From Spirosoma sp. (GTDB lineage Bacteria > Bacteroidota > Bacteroidia > Cytophagales > Spirosomataceae): a stretch of 12,861 nucleotides of DNA. A program made the position numbers and the translations under genes. The notes beneath the pieces are model-generated. The model was not told the origin of the DNA. It ran no database searches and saw only the letters and a list, made by a program, of their open reading frames with translations. Positions 8,602 to 12,861 of this stretch are shown here, in pieces (within the stretch, counting starts at the first letter, position 1; each line of letters starts with the position of its first letter). The DNA lies in assembly GCA_025351545.1 (NCBI GenBank), contig JANXVQ010000023.1, forward strand, positions 1 through 12,861, written 5' to 3'.

Positions 8602-9900
8602 ATGCAACTCCTGATTCGTTCTGCCCGTATTGTTGATGCTGCCTCATCGTTTGATGGACAGGTGTGTGATATTCTGGTCGAAAATGGCCTGATCCGCCAA
8701 ATTGGCGTAAACCTGCCCAACGATGCGCATGTTCGGGTTGTTGAAGCCCATAACTTGCATGTCTCCTCTGGTTGGGTGGATATGCGTGTGCTGGCTCAGG
8801 ACCCCGGATACGAACATAAAGAAGACCTGACGAGTGTGTGCCGGGCAGCTGCGGCCGGTGGTTTTACCGACATTGCTATTCTGCCTAATACGCAGCCGGT
8901 TGTTGATGCCAAAGCTACGTTGGGCTATGTTCGGCGTATGGCTGAGGGCCAGCCGGTGAGTGTCCATGTTATTGCCGCCGTGACCAAAAAAGCGGCTGGT
9001 GAAGACTTTACGGATATGCTCGACCTGCATCATTCGGGTGCCGTGGCGTTTTCGGATGGACATCATTCGCTCCAGAATCCTGATCTGTTTATCAAGACGT
9101 TACAGTATCTACAGCCCGTTAATGGATTGTTGATGAACCATCCTGAAGAAGCACTTCTAACCCAATTCGGGCAGATGCATGAGGGTGTTCAAAGCACATT
9201 GCTCGGTCTGAAAGGAATACCGGCTCTGGCCGAAGAGTTAATGGTTGAACGCGATTTACGCCTGTTGGATTATGTTTTGGGCGATAGGCAGGGGGAAGTA
9301 ATCTCACCGGCTAATTCACTATTACATTTTTCCACTATTTCGACGGCTCGTTCGGTTGATCTGATTCGGCAGGCCAAGGCGCAGGGAAGCCCTGTAAGTT
9401 GTGATGTAGCGGCACATCAGCTTGTTTTTGATGATTCGGCCCTGGCTGATTTTGATACTAACCTGAAAGTGAATCCGCCTTTCCGGTCGCAAAACGATGT
9501 CGCGGCTCTATGGACGGGTCTGGCCGATGGCACCATCGACGCTATTGTATCGGACCATACGCCACAGGATGCCGAAAGTAAAAACCTGGAATTCGATCAG
9601 GCCGAGTTTGGCATTACAGGTCTTGAAACTGTTTTCGCCGTCGTTGTTACCTATAACCGTAATTTGCCATTAGCACAACTCGTTGGTAAGCTTACGACCC
9701 GGCCCCGGCAAATTCTGCGTCTTCCGGCTGTGAGCATTGCCGAGGGGCAACCCGCCAGCCTGACTCTCTTCGACCCCACAGGTACGTGGACTTACAGCCG
9801 GTCGTTCTCTAAATCGAAAAATTCACCATTTCTGGGTCAAACGCTCACTGGCCGCGTTATTGGCACTGTGCATTGCGGCCAATTTAACCCTACAGTATGA
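8602..9900 (+). CDS. pyrC: Dihydroorotase-family protein with degenerate metal site, probably non-catalytic
   Basis: A 432-residue amidohydrolase of the class I dihydroorotase type (pyrimidine synthesis; cyclises carbamoyl aspartate to dihydroorotate). The fold is intact: N-terminal beta part, barrel, and a C-terminal segment with the SLTLFDPTGTW strand. Conserved family pieces are GYEHKEDL (69-76), FTDIAILPNTQPVVD (88-102), AFSDG (149-153), MNHPEE (178-183), HFSTISTARSV (242-252), LKVNPPFRSQNDVAAL (288-303) and IVSDHTP (315-321). The first metal-binding motif, DxHxHLR in active enzymes, reads D60-M-R62-V-L64-A-Q66, so both histidines and the substrate-binding arginine are lost. Asp152, His180, His242 and Asp318, at positions of other ligands, remain, and the usual His after DHAP is Gln322. 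This resembles the inactive PyrC' subunits that structurally support aspartate transcarbamoylase. The stop overlaps the next gene's ATG (ATGA at 9897-9900), so it heads an operon. Alternative: an amidohydrolase with a different, single-metal chemistry. Confidence 0.88.
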   Translation: MQLLIRSARIVDAASSFDGQVCDILVENGLIRQIGVNLPNDAHVRVVEAHNLHVSSGWVDMRVLAQDPGYEHKEDLTSVCRAAAAGGFTDIAILPNTQPVVDAKATLGYVRRMAEGQPVSVHVIAAVTKKAAGEDFTDMLDLHHSGAVAFSDGHHSLQNPDLFIKTLQYLQPVNGLLMNHPEEALLTQFGQMHEGVQSTLLGLKGIPALAEELMVERDLRLLDYVLGDRQGEVISPANSLLHFSTISTARSVDLIRQAKAQGSPVSCDVAAHQLVFDDSALADFDTNLKVNPPFRSQNDVAALWTGLADGTIDAIVSDHTPQDAESKNLEFDQAEFGITGLETVFAVVVTYNRNLPLAQLVGKLTTRPRQILRLPAVSIAEGQPASLTLFDPTGTWTYSRSFSKSKNSPFLGQTLTGRVIGTVHCGQFNPTV

Positions 9901-10451
9901 AAAATATTCTCAACTATTTTGGGCATCCGTTACTGAAAATTCCGCTCCTGGCCGGGTTTACGACGGGCGTTCTTTGTTTTCTTTATTTTCTGGGTCTACA
10001 TGCCGTTGGTCTACCCGCTCTCGGTAATATACGCGTGCTCGATTATGGCATTCATATCATTACCATGATTGCGACCATCTGGTATTATCGAAAGTATGTT
10101 GGTCATGGGAGACTGCATTTATGGGAAGGGCTGACCATTGGTTATGTCCTTAATACCACGGCTGCCCTGACAACGGGCTGGCTTATTTATCTGTTTGTTA
10201 CGCAGGTTAATCCGGGTATTTTTGCCGAATACATAACGAATTCTAAAATGCTTTTGCTGGATGGGAAAAAACAGATTACGGATCAGTTCGGCCCGGAAAC
10301 CTTCGCTGAGCAGTGGAACAAAGTTATTACTATGAAGCCCGGTGTTTTACTGCCCGACGAATTGACAAAAAAAACAGCCTTGGCGGTGATACCTATACTC
10401 ATTATATCGCTCATTTTTCGCAAGCAGGATTACAGCGTTATTAACCATTGA
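9897..10451 (+). CDS. DUF4199 membrane protein (first copy)
   Basis: A 184-residue inner-membrane protein of the DUF4199 family, common in Bacteroidota and without a known function. Membrane segments are visible at about residues 15-37, 48-65, 78-101 and 160-174. A hydrophilic loop lies between the third and fourth (about 102-159), containing the WNKVITMKPG stretch. The LHLWEGLTIGYVLNTTAALTTGW segment, with a small-polar/Gly-rich third helix, is typical of the family. Its ATG overlaps the stop of the dihydroorotase-like gene by four bases, so the two are translationally coupled. A second DUF4199 gene follows six bases after its stop. The family call is from general pattern and size. Confidence 0.82.
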   Translation: MKNILNYFGHPLLKIPLLAGFTTGVLCFLYFLGLHAVGLPALGNIRVLDYGIHIITMIATIWYYRKYVGHGRLHLWEGLTIGYVLNTTAALTTGWLIYLFVTQVNPGIFAEYITNSKMLLLDGKKQITDQFGPETFAEQWNKVITMKPGVLLPDELTKKTALAVIPILIISLIFRKQDYSVINH

Positions 10452-10457
10452 ACTGAC

Positions 10458-10979
10458 ATGAACGAACAACCTTCTACCGCCCGCGTTGCCCTAAAATGGG
10501 GCGCTGTCCTTGGCCTTGTGCTAATGGTTATTACCCTGGTTATGTACCTGGCCGATCAGACATCCAATCCCTGGTTCAGTGGGCTGACTATAGTAGCCAT
10601 GATTGCCTGTCTGGTCTTGTCGATGCAGGATTATCGCTCATTAAATAGCGGTTACATGGCCTATGGTGAAGGGCTGGGTATTGGTGCCCTCATGTCGGCA
10701 ATAGGGGGATTACTATCGGCGGCATTCATCACATTCTATAACGTAGTTATTGATCCCACTATTCAGAAACGGGCTTTAGAACAGGCTCGCGAAAAAATGG
10801 AGGCTCTGGGTACGATGTCCGATGAATCAATTGATCAGGCAATGGAATGGTCGGAGAAGCTTCAGAATCCGGGTTTCACGTTTGTCGCTGGTGTATTCGG
10901 CACGTTGTTTATGGGCTTTTTGCTGTCGCTGGTTGTCGCGGCATTCATACGGCGGAGCAAAGCAAATCCGTTTGAATAG
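10458..10979 (+). CDS. DUF4199 membrane protein (second, divergent copy)
   Basis: A 173-residue inner-membrane protein with the same plan as its upstream neighbour: helices at about residues 11-31, 40-56, 72-95 and 139-164, and a charged loop (about 97-138, with AREKMEALGTMSDESIDQAMEWSEK) between the third and fourth. The third helix, YGEGLGIGALMSAIGGLLSAAF, is the recognisable DUF4199 segment. The C-terminus is basic (IRRSK), fitting a cytoplasmic tail. The two neighbours differ too much for a recent duplication, so they look like an old tandem pair that may form a heteromer (inference). The start is ATG, six bases after the previous stop. A hairpin-forming gap of 83 bases separates it from gldF. 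Confidence 0.82.
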   Translation: MNEQPSTARVALKWGAVLGLVLMVITLVMYLADQTSNPWFSGLTIVAMIACLVLSMQDYRSLNSGYMAYGEGLGIGALMSAIGGLLSAAFITFYNVVIDPTIQKRALEQAREKMEALGTMSDESIDQAMEWSEKLQNPGFTFVAGVFGTLFMGFLLSLVVAAFIRRSKANPFE

Positions 10980-10990
10980 AATGAATTTAT

Positions 10991-11034
10991 GGTTTTCAGT
11001 GTGAAATTGGACTGCCAACTACACTCCGAAAACC
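10991..11034 (+). promoter_or_regulatory. Structured intercistronic hairpin ahead of gldF
   Basis: GGTTTTC (10991-10997) pairs with GAAAACC (11028-11034), and AGTGT (10998-11002) pairs with ACACT (11021-11025), with a two-base CC bulge: 12 base pairs in all. Inside, TTGG (11007-11010) and CCAA (11015-11018) form a small apical stem around ACTG. No T-run follows, so it is not a standard terminator. It may be an RNA-processing or stabilising element, a weak attenuator, or a protein-binding site between the DUF4199 genes and gldF. Confidence 0.5.
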
Positions 11035-11062
11035 GAATACCGTTGTAAATCGTACCTCTTTC

Positions 11063-11788
11063 GTGCTGGCTATTTTTCGTAAAGAAATCAACCAATTTTT
11101 CTCATCGCCCATCGCCTATATCATCATGGGCGTGTTCCTGACGGCGGTCGGGCTGCTGCTCTGGGTCTTTCCCGATACGAGTTTGCTGGAGAATGGGTAT
11201 GCCGATATGGGCACTTTTTTCAATCTTACGCCCTACGTAATGCTGTTTCTGGTTCCCGCCATCACCATGCGCTCTATTGCCGACGAAATACGCTCCGGTA
11301 CGCTCGAATGGTTGCTAACCAAACCCGTTAGCCGATGGGGCGTGGTCGGAGGGAAGTTTCTGGCCAGCTGGCTGCTCGTTATCCTGACACTTATCCCAAC
11401 ATTACTCTATTATATTACTCTTTATCAACTCGGTTCGCCTGTTGGTAATATTGATTCAGCAGGCGTGTTTGGGTCGTATATTGGCTTAGTATTACTGGCA
11501 GGTGTGTTTGTGGCAATCGGGCTATGGGCATCATCACTCAATGATAATCAGGTTGTTGTCTTCGTATTAGGCGTCTTTCTTTGCTTTTTTCTCTATATTG
11601 GGTTGAGTGCTTTGGCGGGCTTGTCTATATTTGGCGGCTTATCTTATTACTTATCCCTGTTTGCACTGGATGAACAATACCGGGCATTAGGCCGGGGTAT
11701 CATCGACTCCCGAAATGTTATCTATTTGTTTAGTCTTATCGTTCTTTTTCTGCTCCTCACTACCAATGGACTAAAATTAACCAAATGA
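11063..11788 (+). CDS. gldF: GldF, ABC-2 type permease linked to gliding motility
   Basis: A 241-residue inner-membrane permease that matches GldF in length and flavour. GldF forms an ABC transporter with GldG and the ATPase GldA; loss blocks gliding in Flavobacterium johnsoniae, though some gliding species lack gldA. Seen here: an amphipathic start (LAIFRKEINQFFSSPIAY), six hydrophobic segments (first at about 17-36), the PAITMRSIADEIRSGT coupling-helix motif (65-80) followed by LEWLLTKPVS, then YQLGSPVGNID and IGSYIGLVLLAGV-like stretches typical of GldF. I chose the GTG at 11063 because translation from it gives the family's normal N-terminus and no ATG precedes it in frame nearby. TACCGTTG at 11038-11045 is one base from a -7 box but lacks a good -33 partner. 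The stop overlaps the vanZ-like start (ATGA, 11785-11788). GldG does not follow, which is unusual. Confidence 0.9.
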   Translation: MLAIFRKEINQFFSSPIAYIIMGVFLTAVGLLLWVFPDTSLLENGYADMGTFFNLTPYVMLFLVPAITMRSIADEIRSGTLEWLLTKPVSRWGVVGGKFLASWLLVILTLIPTLLYYITLYQLGSPVGNIDSAGVFGSYIGLVLLAGVFVAIGLWASSLNDNQVVVFVLGVFLCFFLYIGLSALAGLSIFGGLSYYLSLFALDEQYRALGRGIIDSRNVIYLFSLIVLFLLLTTNGLKLTK

Positions 11789-12144
11789 AAATTACTCAGA
11801 CCCTAATTCGCGGGCTGGCCGTTGCCTGGACCGTTACTATGCTGATTGGTTGTCTGACACCTCATGACCAGGTGCCGGATGAATTGATGACCTGGAACGA
11901 TAAAGGTCTTCACATTGCTATATTTGCCTTGTTTTCTTTTCTGTGGGTGCTGGCCGGTTTTCGGCTTGGTCGTGTGGCGATTGCCGGATTATTTGTGGGT
12001 GCTCTCATTGAAGTTCTTCAGTATGTTTTACCTATTAACCGCAGCGCCGACTGGCTTGATCTTCTGGCCGATTGTATTGGAACGGGTGTAGGTATCGGGT
12101 CAGCGCTAGTATGGAATCGGCTGTTTCCAAACCATAGTTTTTAA
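11785..12144 (+). CDS. VanZ-like membrane protein
   Basis: A 119-residue inner-membrane protein of the VanZ-like family, named for the teicoplanin-resistance accessory protein; most members have no known role, and nothing here points to glycopeptide resistance. Four membrane segments are visible at about residues 8-25, 43-59, 64-82 and 94-112. The family pieces are present: NDKGLHIAIFALFSF (38-52), GALIEVLQYVLPINRSADWLD (72-92) with Glu76, Gln79, Arg86 and Asp92, and LADCIGTGVGIG (94-105). Its ATG overlaps the stop of gldF, indicating a shared transcript. A VanZ-like gene next to sprA-gcvH is a recurring Bacteroidota arrangement; here the same gene is displaced downstream of gldF. No terminator is evident in the 70 bases that follow. 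Confidence 0.9.
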   Translation: MKITQTLIRGLAVAWTVTMLIGCLTPHDQVPDELMTWNDKGLHIAIFALFSFLWVLAGFRLGRVAIAGLFVGALIEVLQYVLPINRSADWLDLLADCIGTGVGIGSALVWNRLFPNHSF

Positions 12145-12214
12145 ATTCTATCAACCACGGGAACTGGCATTCAGGAAAAAATCGCCAATTTAACCGTTCA
12201 AATCATTGATTGTT

Positions 12215-12861
12215 ATGCATATTGGATTTATTGGTTTAGGAAAGATGGGGTTCAACCTCGTCAGTAACCTGGTAAAACATGGCCATACCGTTGTTGGCTA
12301 CGATATTAACGAAGCATTAGTTGAAGCCGTTAAAGGCGAAGGAGCGCAAGGGGCCAATACCTTACAGAGCCTTTATAATGCTTTGCCTGAGAAACGCGTT
12401 TTATGGCTGATGATTCCGGCTGGCCCGTTAGTTGATACGGTTATTGAGCAATTGTTGACAGTGATGCAAGCTGGCGACGTGGTCATTGACGGTGGTAATT
12501 CACATTATAAAGACTCTGTTCGCCGGCATGATTATCTTAAGGAGAAAGGCATTGGCTTCCTGGATTGCGGCACTAGCGGAGGTATTAGCGGTGCCTTAAA
12601 TGGAGCCTGTACAATGGTTGGCGGTGATGCCGACGTGATTGAGCCGCTGCATGGGGTGTTTCAGGATATTTCGGTTGAAAACGGCTACTTGTATACGGGT
12701 CCGGCGGGTAGCGGGCACTTCACTAAAATGGTGCACAACGGTATCGAGTATGGCATGATGCAGTCCATTGCCGAAGGATTTGAAGTGCTGGAAAAAAGCC
12801 AGTTTCCGTTCGACTTCGAGGCTGTTGCTAAAATGTGGAGTCATGGTTCGGTGATTCGTGG
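12215..12861 (+). CDS. gnd: NAD-type 6-phosphogluconate dehydrogenase, decarboxylating (3'-truncated by the window edge)
   Basis: The frame runs from the ATG at 12215 off the window end, giving 215 complete codons of an expected 300 or so. The enzyme oxidatively decarboxylates 6-phosphogluconate to ribulose 5-phosphate in the cytoplasm (pentose phosphate pathway). The N-terminus is a Rossmann fold, GFIGLGKMG (4-12). Asp30 ends the second strand (GYDIN), which favours NAD over NADP; NADP enzymes have Asn-Arg there. The substrate/catalytic parts are complete: VIDGGNSHYKDS (90-101), LDCGTSGGISGA (116-127) and GHFTKMVHNGIEYG (167-180), with Lys171, His174, Asn175 and Glu178 matching Lys183, His186, Asn187 and Glu190 of the sheep enzyme. 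The sequence resembles the short GndA/YqeC-type form. Glucose-6-phosphate dehydrogenase would be a plausible next gene, but lies outside. No clear promoter was seen in 12145-12214. Confidence 0.94.
   Translation, partial: MHIGFIGLGKMGFNLVSNLVKHGHTVVGYDINEALVEAVKGEGAQGANTLQSLYNALPEKRVLWLMIPAGPLVDTVIEQLLTVMQAGDVVIDGGNSHYKDSVRRHDYLKEKGIGFLDCGTSGGISGALNGACTMVGGDADVIEPLHGVFQDISVENGYLYTGPAGSGHFTKMVHNGIEYGMMQSIAEGFEVLEKSQFPFDFEAVAKMWSHGSVIR

Noticed and set aside
11839..11853. Lipobox-like LIGC in the VanZ-like protein (residues 20-23)
   Set aside because: It lies at the end of a normal first membrane helix of a multi-pass family that is not lipidated; the match to a short motif is likely chance.
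11785..12144. Glycopeptide-resistance function for the VanZ-like gene
   Set aside because: No vanA/vanH/vanX-type genes are nearby and the family is mostly unrelated to resistance.

Overview
The window looks like chromosomal DNA of a member of the phylum Bacteroidota, most likely a cytophagal (Spirosoma/Cytophagaceae-like) species. The evidence is a giant SprA gene, GldF, two DUF4199 proteins, a near-absence of Shine-Dalgarno sites, and a promoter of the Bacteroidetes type (TTTG / TAnnTTTG). The genus is an inference from protein flavour only. All genes lie on the + strand, and no intergenic gap exceeds about 140 bases.

Layout. Positions 2-6016 hold the 3' five-sixths of sprA, the outer-membrane translocon of the type IX secretion system (T9SS); its start lies upstream of the window. 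Next comes a short, A+T-richer insert (6156-6837) of two overlapping genes, a 69-residue highly charged protein and a DUF6169-like protein, headed by a clear promoter. An aldo/keto reductase follows (6936-7997), then gcvH, the lipoyl carrier of the glycine cleavage system (8117-8500), which ends in a textbook intrinsic terminator (8521-8546).

The second half is an apparent operon: a dihydroorotase-family protein that has lost its metal-binding HxH motif (8602-9900), two DUF4199 membrane proteins (9897-10451, 10458-10979), a structured intercistronic element (10991-11034), gldF (11063-11788), and a VanZ-like membrane protein overlapping gldF by four bases (11785-12144). The window closes inside an NAD-type 6-phosphogluconate dehydrogenase gene (12215 to beyond 12861).

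How they fit. SprA and GldF belong to the secretion and gliding machinery. sprA, gcvH and a vanZ-like gene are neighbours in other Bacteroidota (from memory), so this region resembles that block broken up by two insertions: the DUF6169 pair plus the reductase between sprA and gcvH, and the pyrC-like/DUF4199/gldF group between gcvH and vanZ. The most interesting items are the overlapping unknown pair with its own promoter, the probably non-catalytic dihydroorotase homologue, gldF without an adjacent gldG, and the hairpin just ahead of gldF. I see no clear evidence of a complete new defence or mobile system; the DUF6169 pair is the only candidate for an undescribed two-gene module. No tRNA, rRNA, CRISPR array or insertion sequence was seen.
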